Source: an uncultured Erysipelotrichaceae bacterium (lineage in GTDB: Bacteria; Bacillota_I; Bacilli_A; Erysipelotrichales; Erysipelotrichaceae). Taken from it: a stretch of DNA of 10,297 nt. A program made the position numbers and the translations under genes. This document shows positions 1-6,404 of this stretch, piece by piece. The number at the start of each line of letters is the position of its first letter. The first letter of the stretch is position 1. A model generated the notes under the pieces. The model searched no databases. It was not told the origin of the DNA and saw only the letters and a program-made list of their open reading frames with translations. Location: the NCBI GenBank assembly GCA_900314345.1, contig OMUX01000240.1, forward strand, positions 1 to 10,297, read 5' to 3'.

Positions 1-58
1 GTGGTAGAGCAACTGACTTTTAATCAGTGGGTCGAGGGTTCGATTCCCTTCCGAGACA
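1..58 (+). tRNA. tRNA-Lys (anticodon TTT), 5' end cut off by the window
   Basis: The 3' three quarters of a tRNA-Lys gene are visible. The D-loop remainder and D-stem 3' strand GAGC lie at 7-10. The anticodon stem ACTGA/TCAGT (12-16 with 24-28) encloses loop CTTTTAA with anticodon TTT at 19-21. A 5-nt variable loop is followed by the T-arm (34-50) with loop TTCGATT. The acceptor 3' strand CCGAGAC is at 51-57 and the discriminator A at 58. The bases after the discriminator are CCT, so the CCA tail is not encoded and must be added after processing. About 17 bases of the 5' end (acceptor 5' strand and D-stem 5' strand) are missing upstream. Confidence 0.95.
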
Positions 59-71
59 CCTCTGATTGTAT

Positions 72-145
72 GCGAGTGTAGTTCAATGGTAGAACGGCAG
101 CCTTCCAAGCTGCATACGTGAGTTCGATTCTCATCACTCGCTCCA
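72..145 (+). tRNA. tRNA-Gly (anticodon TCC), complete
   Basis: A full cloverleaf can be drawn. Acceptor stem GCGAGTG (72-78) pairs perfectly with CACTCGC (135-141). The D-stem is GTTC/GAAC (81-84 with 92-95). Anticodon stem GCAGC/GCTGC encloses loop CTTCCAA with anticodon TCC at 104-106. The T-stem is 118-122 with 130-134, with one G-U pair and loop TTCGATT. The discriminator is T142 and CCA is encoded at 143-145. It lies 13 nt after tRNA-Lys, so both are probably processed from one transcript, with more tRNAs likely upstream of the window. Confidence 0.98.
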
Positions 146-156
146 CTTGAAGCAAT

Positions 157-179
157 ACCGCAGAAGATGCGGTTTTTTT
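157..179 (+). terminator. Rho-independent terminator of the tRNA cluster
   Basis: A perfect 6-bp stem ACCGCA (157-162) / TGCGGT (168-173) with a 5-nt GAAGA loop is followed directly by a run of T (173-179). An outer complementary pair, GAAGCA (149-154) with TGCTTC (181-186), flanks the hairpin and could lengthen it once transcribed. It lies 11 nt after the tRNA-Gly CCA and ends the tRNA transcript. Confidence 0.88.
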
Positions 180-206
180 GTGCTTCCGCCGTGCTTCAGA
201 CAGATA

Positions 207-215
207 TGGTAGTAT
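207..215 (+). promoter_or_regulatory. Possible extended -10 promoter for the BMP-family gene
   Basis: TGGTAGTAT at 207-215 fits the extended -10 pattern TGnTAnnnT. No convincing -35 box lies 16-18 nt upstream, which is tolerable for extended -10 promoters. Some promoter is expected here because a terminator ends just upstream at 179 and a strong gene starts at 239. This is inference from a short match. Confidence 0.35.
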
Positions 216-238
216 AAGGAAAAAGGCGGTGATGAAGC

Positions 239-2170
239 ATGCTTGAAGACTATCTCAAGGCGCAGAAGCTAGGTGAACGTGAATTCCGCAAGGCAAAGGC
301 AGACGGCAGGAATCCTTATCCGGATGCCCTGGATGACCTTGTGGAGAATATTGATACATTGTCCACGGAATATGTGGGAATTGCCGAGATTCCGCTGAAC
401 ATGATTGCCGGCACGAAAACATCCGCACGGCAGAATTCCTTTGCGGACAACTTCATGCCGATCATGGATGCGGATACGGAGTTTGCCGGCAAGTGGAGCC
501 GTGTGTATGACTACCAGATGTCAGAAGGCATCACGGATCCGGTGGAAGTCTATGAATACATGCGGAAGTTCTATGTCAAGGAAGGAAACAAGCGTGTATC
601 CGTCATGCGCTTCCTCAACATGGTCTCCATTCCGGCAGAGATCACCAGGATCCTTCCGGAGCGCACAGATGATCCGCAGGTGCAGCTGTACTATGAGTTC
701 GTGAAGTTCTACCGTGTGGCACCGATCTATGAAATTGCCTTTTCCAGATCAGGAAGCTATGAAAAGCTGGCACAGATCGTCGGTCAGAATCTGACAGACA
801 AATGGCCGGAGGAACTGGTCAGGAATGTGGAAGGCTCCTTCTTCCGCTTCCGTTCCGTCTACTTAGGCAAGGGCGGAGACCGTCTTTCCATTACCTCCGG
901 GGATGCCTTCCTGAAATACCTTGATATCTATACGATGGATTCCCTGCTGGACAAGAGCAGATCCTTGCTTGAAACACGAGTCACAAGCATCTGGAATGAA
1001 CTGCTGGTGGATGCCAATGTATCTGCCGCATCTTTGCAGGAAGCACCGGTGCAGGGCACAAAGCCGGGCATGTTTGCGTCCTTGTTCTCAAGAACACCGG
1101 CATTCAGTGAAGCTAAGCCGCTGCATTGTGCATTCATCCATGATTCCGATCCGGATCACAGTGCCTGGGTCAATGACAATGAGATCGGCAGGATCTATCT
1201 GAACCACAGCCTGGAAGGGCTGGTTGTATCAGAACCGTATTTCAACTGTGCAAAAGGAGACTCCTGCCGGAAGGCAATCGACGCTGCAGTGAAAAACGGA
1301 GCAGATGTCATATTCACAACTTCGCCTGTCTTCATGATGGATACACTCCGCGCCGCCCTGGATTATCCGAAGGTCCGCTTCATCAACGCCTCCTGCATGA
1401 CGACAAGCAATGCGGTGCGTACCTACTTTGCAAGACTGTTTGAGGTGAAGTTCCTCTTAGGCATGACCGCTGCCATGCATTGTGACAACCACAGAATCGG
1501 CTATCTGGCTGATTTTCCTGTCTACGGAACTCCGACAACACTGAATGCCTTTGCGATCGGCGCTGCCATGATTGATCCGGCTGTGAAGATCTATCTCAAG
1601 TGGGACTGCGTGAAGGATGAAAGCTGGCAGGCATTCTGTCAGAAGAATGACATTCATGTCTTTTCCGGAGCAGATGAGCCGGAACCGATGAGAGACGATA
1701 CTGCCTATGGTGTCTTTGCAATCAATGAAGACGGCACTGTATCCAATATTGCGGCGCCCAACTACAACTTCGGCCGCTTCTTTGAACTGATCGTCAAGCC
1801 GATTCTGGACGGCAGCTGGAATACCGCAAGTGCCGTGGCTTCCAACCAGTCCCTGAACTACTGGTGGGGCATGAGCAGCGGCGTTGTGGATATCAATATG
1901 AGCAGCTCTTCAGGCTCTTATTATGAAAGAAGGATGATTGATTTCTGGCGGGATGCCATCATGAAAGGAGAGTACTCTCCCTTTGAAGGAGAACTGCACA
2001 GCCAGAAGGGTGTGGTTCAGATGGCCGGCGCAGGCCGCATGGCTTCGGAGAAGATCATGAAGATGGACTGGCTCAATGATAATGTCATCGGCACCTGGCC
2101 GGAATATGAAACAATGAGCGAACATGGCCGTGAGATGTTTGATGTCTGCGGCATCAAGGAGAAGGCATGA
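239..2170 (+). CDS. Cytoplasmic-looking BMP/PnrA-family protein with ParB-like N-terminal region
   Basis: A 643-residue protein in two parts. Residues about 45-140 look ParB-like: IPLNMIAGTKTSAR (51-64), then a helical stretch, then EGNKRVSV (115-122), which resembles the GxxR segment of ParB/Srx folds. Residues about 294-615 carry the two-lobed fold of BMP (PnrA/Med-like) purine nucleoside receptors: GADVIFTTSP (354-363), a core at 394-456 (RTYFARLFEVKFLLG, IGYLADFPVYG, NAFAIGAAM, KIYLKW) and YWWGMSSGVVDI (541-552). Typical BMP lipoproteins have a signal peptide and lipobox cysteine and are about 350 residues long. Here the N-terminus (MLEDYLKAQKLGEREF) is charged and soluble, so a cytoplasmic ligand sensor or regulator fits better than an ABC transporter receptor. 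No permease or ATPase genes lie nearby. The start is supported by AGGCGGTGAT (224-233), one mismatch from consensus, 9 nt ahead of ATG. The stop overlaps the next gene by 4 nt. The ligand and role are unknown; a nucleoside-like ligand is inferred from the family. Confidence 0.85.
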   Translation: MLEDYLKAQKLGEREFRKAKADGRNPYPDALDDLVENIDTLSTEYVGIAEIPLNMIAGTKTSARQNSFADNFMPIMDADTEFAGKWSRVYDYQMSEGITDPVEVYEYMRKFYVKEGNKRVSVMRFLNMVSIPAEITRILPERTDDPQVQLYYEFVKFYRVAPIYEIAFSRSGSYEKLAQIVGQNLTDKWPEELVRNVEGSFFRFRSVYLGKGGDRLSITSGDAFLKYLDIYTMDSLLDKSRSLLETRVTSIWNELLVDANVSAASLQEAPVQGTKPGMFASLFSRTPAFSEAKPLHCAFIHDSDPDHSAWVNDNEIGRIYLNHSLEGLVVSEPYFNCAKGDSCRKAIDAAVKNGADVIFTTSPVFMMDTLRAALDYPKVRFINASCMTTSNAVRTYFARLFEVKFLLGMTAAMHCDNHRIGYLADFPVYGTPTTLNAFAIGAAMIDPAVKIYLKWDCVKDESWQAFCQKNDIHVFSGADEPEPMRDDTAYGVFAINEDGTVSNIAAPNYNFGRFFELIVKPILDGSWNTASAVASNQSLNYWWGMSSGVVDINMSSSSGSYYERRMIDFWRDAIMKGEYSPFEGELHSQKGVVQMAGAGRMASEKIMKMDWLNDNVIGTWPEYETMSEHGREMFDVCGIKEKA

Positions 2171-2829
2171 AGATCCTGGCACTGGCAGATGAAGAAGAAA
2201 AGAGCCTGTATGATTACTGGACGCCGAAGAAGACGGAGGATGTGGATCTGATCGTTTCCTGCGGCGACCTGCATGCGGAGTATCTGGAGTTCCTGAACAC
2301 CATCGGCAACAAGCCCCTGATTTACGTTCCCGGGAATCATGATGAAGGCTATGCAAGAAGGCCTCCGCTTGGCTGCGATGACATCGATGACACGATCTAT
2401 GTGTACAAGGGAGTGCGCTTTCTTGGCCTTGGCGGTTCCATGAAGTACAAGAACAGTGATTTCATGTACACCGAAGAAGAGATGGAAAAACGCATTAAGA
2501 AGCTGAAGAAGACGCTGAAGCAGTACGGTGGCTTTGACGTGCTTGTCACCCATGCCCCCGCCAGGGGATATGGCGATCTGGAGGATCTTCCTCACAGGGG
2601 ATTCGAGTGCTTTAATGCACTTCTTGAAGAGTATCATCCACAGTATCTTCTGCATGGACATGTGCATGCCGCATACTCTTCGGATTTCCACAGAGCCACC
2701 CTGCATCCAGGCGGCACCATGATTATCAACTGCTATGGCAGTGTGTATCTGGATGTCAAGCCTGACCCTTCCTTTGTCATGCCGGAGAAGAAACACGGAT
2801 TCCTTTCCTTTTTGAAAAAAGGGCATTAA
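2167..2829 (+). CDS. Metallophosphoesterase (calcineurin-like/YfcE-type)
   Basis: A 220-residue protein with most calcineurin-like phosphoesterase motifs in order: Asp8 of motif I, GDLH (33-36), GNHD (56-59), THAP (128-131) and HGHVH (163-167). These residues normally hold two divalent metals and cleave phosphodiester or phosphomonoester bonds. Motif I is usually DxH; here it reads DEE (8-10), so the first metal-binding histidine is absent. No signal peptide or membrane segment is visible, so it should be cytoplasmic. The start overlaps the stop of the BMP-like gene as ATGA, implying translational coupling and a shared role. Nucleotides or cyclic nucleotides are possible substrates given the partner family, but the sequence does not show the substrate. 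Family assignment is firm; function is open. Confidence 0.9.
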   Translation: MKILALADEEEKSLYDYWTPKKTEDVDLIVSCGDLHAEYLEFLNTIGNKPLIYVPGNHDEGYARRPPLGCDDIDDTIYVYKGVRFLGLGGSMKYKNSDFMYTEEEMEKRIKKLKKTLKQYGGFDVLVTHAPARGYGDLEDLPHRGFECFNALLEEYHPQYLLHGHVHAAYSSDFHRATLHPGGTMIINCYGSVYLDVKPDPSFVMPEKKHGFLSFLKKGH

Positions 2830-2843
2830 GCAAAGGTCTGCGG

Positions 2844-2849
2844 TATACT
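2844..2849 (+). promoter_or_regulatory. Possible -10 box ahead of alr
   Basis: TATACT (2844-2849) in the 38-nt gap matches the -10 consensus at 5 of 6 bases. No good -35 sequence sits at the right distance and there is no extended-10 TG. The alr gene may therefore simply be read from the upstream promoter. Weak call. Confidence 0.25.
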
Positions 2850-2867
2850 GTTGGGGTTGAGGTAAAT

Positions 2868-3974
2868 ATGTACAGAAGAACCTGGTGTGAAGTAAACCTG
2901 GATGAGATTGAGGAAAATGTCCGGAAGATCAAAGGAATCTGCGGCAAGAAGCTGATCGCCGTCCTGAAGGCGGATGCCTATGGCTGCGGTGATATCCAGA
3001 CTGCACAGGCAGTGCTGGATGCCGGCGCAGATATGATTGCAGTATCCTCGCTGGATGAGGCGATGATGCTCAGGAATGAAGGCTGCGATGCAGAGATCCT
3101 GATCCTTGGGGCAACGGATCCGGATGACTGTGCCACGATGATTGAAAACAACATCACGGCAGCGGCATATTCCATGGACTGGATTGAAAAGGTCAGCCGG
3201 AATTTCTGCAGAGGACTGAAGGTACACCTGAAGGTTGACACCGGCATGAACCGGATCGGCTTCAAGGACAAGGATGAACTGAAGAAGGCACTGGAGGCAT
3301 TGCTTAATGCCGAGTGCGATGTGGAGGGCATCTTCACGCACTTCTGCTGCACGGATACTGATCCTTCCATGACGGACCGTCAGTTTGCAAGATTCAAAGA
3401 AGCCGTGGAATATCTGAACTATCCGTTTGCCTGGATCCATTGCGACAACAGCGATGCCACGATCATGTTCAAGGATGATCTGAGCAATGCCTGCCGTCTT
3501 GGCGTCAGTATGTACGGTGTTTCTCCCTATGACAAAACACTTGCCCATCCGCTGTCCCTCTATACGGAAACGGCCATGGTCAAGCATGTACCGGCAGGAG
3601 AGACCATCGGCTATGGGGCAACCTATACGACAAAAGGTGATGAAATCATTGCCACAATCCCGATCGGCTATGCGGACGGCTTCATCCGGGCCAACCAGGG
3701 ACGGAAGGTCTATGTGGACGGTGAACTGTGCGAGGTCGTCGGCAGAGTGTGCATGGACCAGACCATGATCCGTCTGGATCATGAGGTCCCTGTAGGTACA
3801 AAGGTGGAGATCTTCGGACAGCATATCTCCATCGAATCCATGGCGGAAGAACTGCACACGATACCCTATGAGATCATGTGCCTGATCTCCGGCAGGGTGA
3901 CAAGGGTGTATGTACGAAACGGCGAACAGCAGAGCGAAATGAATGAACGTCTGCAGAAAAGCGAAAGCGAGTGA
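2868..3974 (+). CDS. alr: Alanine racemase
   Basis: A PLP-dependent racemase that interconverts L- and D-alanine in the cytoplasm, feeding D-Ala-D-Ala of peptidoglycan. The 368 residues match the family's usual length. The N-terminal TIM barrel carries the PLP lysine in KADAYG (Lys34), then VDTGMNRIGF (123-132) and the cofactor-phosphate region RLGVSMYG (210-217). The C-terminal beta domain supplies the second catalytic base Tyr249 in IGYGATY, followed by IPIGYADG (264-271) and GRVCMDQ (292-298). All key residues are present, so it should be active. GAGG (2859-2862) lies 5 nt ahead of the ATG. It follows the phosphoesterase gene by 38 nt and is closed by a strong terminator, so it may be the last gene of that transcript. 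Family members include an alternative vanT/serine racemase type, but no membrane domain is present here. Confidence 0.97.
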   Translation: MYRRTWCEVNLDEIEENVRKIKGICGKKLIAVLKADAYGCGDIQTAQAVLDAGADMIAVSSLDEAMMLRNEGCDAEILILGATDPDDCATMIENNITAAAYSMDWIEKVSRNFCRGLKVHLKVDTGMNRIGFKDKDELKKALEALLNAECDVEGIFTHFCCTDTDPSMTDRQFARFKEAVEYLNYPFAWIHCDNSDATIMFKDDLSNACRLGVSMYGVSPYDKTLAHPLSLYTETAMVKHVPAGETIGYGATYTTKGDEIIATIPIGYADGFIRANQGRKVYVDGELCEVVGRVCMDQTMIRLDHEVPVGTKVEIFGQHISIESMAEELHTIPYEIMCLISGRVTRVYVRNGEQQSEMNERLQKSESE

Positions 3975-3999
3975 GGCTGTGTGATCTGCACAGCTTTTT
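3974..3999 (+). terminator. Rho-independent terminator after alr
   Basis: Stem GCTGTG (3976-3981) pairs perfectly with CACAGC (3989-3994) around a 7-nt loop and is followed by TTTTT (3995-3999). It begins at the alr stop codon and separates the alr transcript from the his operon. Confidence 0.85.
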
Positions 4000-4012
4000 C
4001 TCTGACATAAAA

Positions 4013-4026
4013 TGTAAAAATTTACA
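4013..4026. promoter_or_regulatory. Candidate operator palindrome upstream of the his promoter
   Basis: TGTAAA-AA-TTTACA is a perfect 6-bp inverted repeat around a 2-bp spacer. It sits about 24 bp ahead of the proposed -35 box. Its outline resembles a LacI/CcpA-type half-site pair, but the central CG those sites need is AA here. It could be bound by a histidine or global regulator; the protein is unknown. Its right arm TTTACA also resembles a -35 box. Confidence 0.4.
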
Positions 4027-4049
4027 CGAATATGAAATTGGTAAACTGT

Positions 4050-4078
4050 TTTTCATTTCGGAGCGTGCATGATATCAT
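4050..4078 (+). promoter_or_regulatory. Probable sigma-A promoter of the his operon
   Basis: A -35-like TTTTCA (4050-4055) and -10-like TATCAT (4073-4078) are separated by exactly 17 bp. Transcription would start near 4085, leaving a leader of about 33 nt before hisB. The -10 box lies inside the palindrome CATGATATCATG (4068-4079), where a bound repressor would block RNA polymerase. The leader is too short for a T-box or a leader-peptide attenuator. Confidence 0.5.
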
Positions 4079-4117
4079 GAAACAGAATGAGAAAGCTGTG
4101 AAGGAGAGTCTGGAACT

Positions 4118-4711
4118 ATGAAGCGTACAGCATCAATCAGGCGGACAACCGCTGAAACGGATATTACCCTGAAGGTCAGTCTGGATGGAAAGGGAAGCGA
4201 TTCGCACATTTCCACAGGCATTGGATTCCTGGACCATATGCTGGTCCTCTTCAGCATGCATTCCGGCTTTACGCTGGATCTGACATGCAAGGGAGATACC
4301 TGGGTGGATGACCATCACAGCACGGAGGATATCGGCATAGCCCTGGGTCTTGCCGTCAGGGAAGCACTTGGAGAACGCAGAGGCATCACAAGATATGCCA
4401 GCATTGCCCTGCCGATGGATGAGGCACTGATCCTGTGTGCCGTGGATATTTCCGGAAGAGGTGCCTTGTACTACAAGGCGGACTTTGAAACCGAGAAGAT
4501 CGGTACATTTGATACCCAGCTGGTGGAGGAGTTCCTGCGGGCCTTTGCCGTGAATGCCGGCATTACCCTGCACGTGCAGGAGCTTGCCGGACACAACAGC
4601 CATCATGTGGCGGAAGGCATGTTCAAGGCTCTTGGCAGAACCATGCGCCAGGCAGTCTCCGTGGATGCACGCTTTGCAGATCAGGTGCCCAGCACCAAGG
4701 GAGTACTGTGA
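4118..4711 (+). CDS. hisB: Imidazoleglycerol-phosphate dehydratase (monofunctional)
   Basis: It catalyses step 6 of histidine synthesis, dehydrating imidazole glycerol phosphate to imidazole acetol phosphate with a manganese cluster. The 197 residues match the monofunctional enzyme. Visible signatures are GIGFLDHML (34-42), the metal-binding DDHHSTEDIG (64-73), the second metal motif GHNSHHVAEG (158-167) and the C-terminal PSTKG (191-195). There is no N-terminal HAD phosphatase domain as in E. coli HisB, so histidinol-phosphate phosphatase must come from another gene. AAGGAG (4101-4106) lies 11 nt before the ATG. It is the first gene of the operon, ahead of hisZ, whereas many Bacillota operons begin hisZ-hisG-hisD with hisB further inside. 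Confidence 0.98.
   Translation: MKRTASIRRTTAETDITLKVSLDGKGSDSHISTGIGFLDHMLVLFSMHSGFTLDLTCKGDTWVDDHHSTEDIGIALGLAVREALGERRGITRYASIALPMDEALILCAVDISGRGALYYKADFETEKIGTFDTQLVEEFLRAFAVNAGITLHVQELAGHNSHHVAEGMFKALGRTMRQAVSVDARFADQVPSTKGVL
4697..4703 (+). promoter_or_regulatory. Ribosome binding site of hisZ
   Basis: AAGGGAG at 4697-4703 lies 7 nt ahead of ATG 4711 but only 4 nt ahead of the in-frame GTG at 4708. The spacing favours the ATG as the hisZ start. Confidence 0.6.
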
Positions 4712-5775
4712 TGTACCAGGATCAGCTGAATGCATTGTTTTCCTCCTACGGCTACAGGCGCTTCCGCATGAGCAAGTTCGAGGAATATGACCTCTATGCC
4801 CAGAACAAGGACTTCCTGAAAAGCCGCCAGCTCATTACCTTCAATGATCTGGACGGAAAGCTTCTGGCCCTGAAGCCGGATGTGACGATTTCCATCATCC
4901 GCAACAACAACGGGGAAAACGAGAAGGTCTACTATAACGAAATGGTCTACCGGCCAAGCAATCATCATTACCGTGAGATTCCCCAGACCGGCATTGAATG
5001 CATCGGAACGATCGATGCCCTGGAAGAGGCGGAGGTCATTGCCATTGCCGCAAAGGCTCTCGGCATCCTTTCCGGAAGATGGGTGCTGCGCATCTGTGAT
5101 GCAGAGCTGCTCAGAGCTGTGCTGGAAGAACTGGATGTGGATGAAAACATCCAGGAAGCAGTGCTTTCCGCCATCAGCCGCAAAGCTTCAGATGAGATTA
5201 CGAAGCTTGTTACGGATGGAAAACTGAAAAAGGAATCCGGCGATGTGCTTGTTTCCCTGATCGGCATCTATGCGCCGCTTGCCAAAGGCATTGAGGAAGC
5301 AGAGAAGCTTTTGAAGAGTGAGGAATGCCGCAGGATCCTTGCCCATCTCAACCGCCTTGCACAGATCCTTCCGCAGGACAGTGAGAACATCCGTCTGGAT
5401 TTCTCTGTGGTATCCAATATGGATTATTACAACGGCGTGATCTTCCAGGGGGCAGTGGAGGATATTCCTTTTCCGCTGCTGTCCGGGGGAAGGTATGACC
5501 GTCTGCCGCAGAAGATGGGCAAGAAGGTATGTGCCATCGGCTTTGCGGTATACATGGACTATGTGCAGAACTACAGCCGCCATGAGCAGACGTATGATGC
5601 GGATCTTGTGGTGCGCTATGAAGAAGCGGATGACTATGCAGAGCTTGCAAGGGCTGCTGAAGTCCTGCGCAGCAGGGGACTGAATGTGCGCCTGATGCGC
5701 AGAGAAGATGCCTCAAGGATCCGCAGCCGCAGAACCATCAGCTTTCAGGAAGCTTGCGAGGAGGCAGGACTATGA
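4711..5775 (+). CDS. hisZ: ATP phosphoribosyltransferase regulatory subunit
   Basis: A paralogue of the histidyl-tRNA synthetase catalytic core that partners short HisG and is needed for its activity and histidine feedback. The 354 residues hold a class II synthetase-like fold: KPDVT near residue 56, the motif-2-like stretch MVYRP followed by REIPQTGIECIG near 79-99, DFSVVSNMDYYNGVIF and LSGGRYDRL in the motif-3 region. The C-terminal anticodon-binding domain of true HisRS is missing, and the his operon position excludes HisRS. ATG 4711 is chosen from ribosome binding site spacing; GTG 4708, which would give the usual 4-nt overlap with hisB, adds one residue and cannot be excluded. It precedes hisG immediately, as is usual for this pair. 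Confidence 0.95.
   Translation: MYQDQLNALFSSYGYRRFRMSKFEEYDLYAQNKDFLKSRQLITFNDLDGKLLALKPDVTISIIRNNNGENEKVYYNEMVYRPSNHHYREIPQTGIECIGTIDALEEAEVIAIAAKALGILSGRWVLRICDAELLRAVLEELDVDENIQEAVLSAISRKASDEITKLVTDGKLKKESGDVLVSLIGIYAPLAKGIEEAEKLLKSEECRRILAHLNRLAQILPQDSENIRLDFSVVSNMDYYNGVIFQGAVEDIPFPLLSGGRYDRLPQKMGKKVCAIGFAVYMDYVQNYSRHEQTYDADLVVRYEEADDYAELARAAEVLRSRGLNVRLMRREDASRIRSRRTISFQEACEEAGL
5758..5764 (+). promoter_or_regulatory. Strong ribosome binding site of hisG, sets its start
   Basis: GAGGAGG at 5758-5764 lies 7 nt ahead of ATG 5772. An in-frame TTG at 5754 would place this site inside the coding region, so the longer reading is unlikely. Confidence 0.88.
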
Positions 5776-6404
5776 TCAGGATTGCGCTGCCCAAGGGAAG
5801 ACTTGGCGACAAGGTATACGACATCCTGGAACAGGCAGGCTACAGCTGTCCGCAGATCAAGGATCCGGATACCAGGAAGCTTGTGTTTGAAAATCCCGCT
5901 GCCGGGGTCGCCTACTTCTGTGTGAAGCCGACGGATGTGCCGGTGTATGTGGAAAGAGGCGCTGCCGACCTTGGCATCGCCGGCAAGGATATCCTTCTGG
6001 AATATTCACCGGATGTATATGAACTGCTGGATCTTGGCATCGGGAAATGCCGCATGTGCATTGCCGGATACAAGGATTTCTATGATGACCGCAGCAGGGC
6101 TTTGCGTGTGGCAACGAAGTTTCCGCATATTGCCCGTTCTTATTATGAAGAAAAGGGCAGGGATATCGATATCATCAAGCTCCATGGTTCCATTGAACTG
6201 GCCCCGATCCTTTCTCTGAGCGATGTCATCTGCGATATCGTGGAAACCGGCACGACATTAAGGGAGAACAATCTCACCGTGCTGGCGGAAGTGGTTCCCA
6301 TCAGTGCAAGGCTTGTATGCAACAAGGTAAGCTGGCAGTTCCACCAGGATGAGATCAGCAAGATGATGGCGGCACTGTCAAAGCGGGAGGCTATGAAGAA
6401 ATGA
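5772..6404 (+). CDS. hisG: ATP phosphoribosyltransferase catalytic subunit, short form
   Basis: It catalyses the committed step, joining ATP and PRPP to give phosphoribosyl-ATP. The 210 residues match short-form HisG, which lacks the C-terminal histidine-binding domain and depends on HisZ. Signatures are the N-terminal MIRIALPKGRL, VERGAADLGIAGKD (60-73), KLHGSIELAP (136-145) and the PRPP-binding loop VETGTTLRENNL (158-169). The start at 5772 is chosen because MIRIALPKGR is the usual family N-terminus, GAGGAGG is optimally placed, and the ATG overlaps the hisZ stop as ATGA. Extending to TTG 5754 would add six residues encoded by the ribosome binding site. The stop overlaps hisD by 4 nt. Confidence 0.97.
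   Translation: MIRIALPKGRLGDKVYDILEQAGYSCPQIKDPDTRKLVFENPAAGVAYFCVKPTDVPVYVERGAADLGIAGKDILLEYSPDVYELLDLGIGKCRMCIAGYKDFYDDRSRALRVATKFPHIARSYYEEKGRDIDIIKLHGSIELAPILSLSDVICDIVETGTTLRENNLTVLAEVVPISARLVCNKVSWQFHQDEISKMMAALSKREAMKK

Noticed and set aside
2807..2822. CCTTTTT/AAAAAGG inverted repeat at the end of the phosphoesterase gene, as a terminator
   Set aside because: The loop would be only 2 nt, the stem is almost all A-T, and there is no U-tract after it. It is explained by Phe/Leu/Lys codons of the gene's C-terminus.
2826..3857. A 343-codon minus-strand open frame opposite alr
   Set aside because: alr on the plus strand has every catalytic residue and a ribosome binding site. The antisense product has no family features.
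4000..4117. A T-box or riboswitch ahead of hisB
   Set aside because: The gap is too short, and no T-box sequence, terminator/antiterminator pair or other known riboswitch core is visible between the alr terminator and hisB.
5754..5771. A six-codon N-terminal extension of hisG from TTG
   Set aside because: These codons coincide with the GAGGAGG ribosome binding site, and the family N-terminus MIRIALPKGR begins at ATG 5772.
4708..5775. hisZ as a histidyl-tRNA synthetase (hisS)
   Set aside because: At about 354 residues it lacks the C-terminal anticodon-binding domain, and it sits directly before a short-form hisG inside the his operon.
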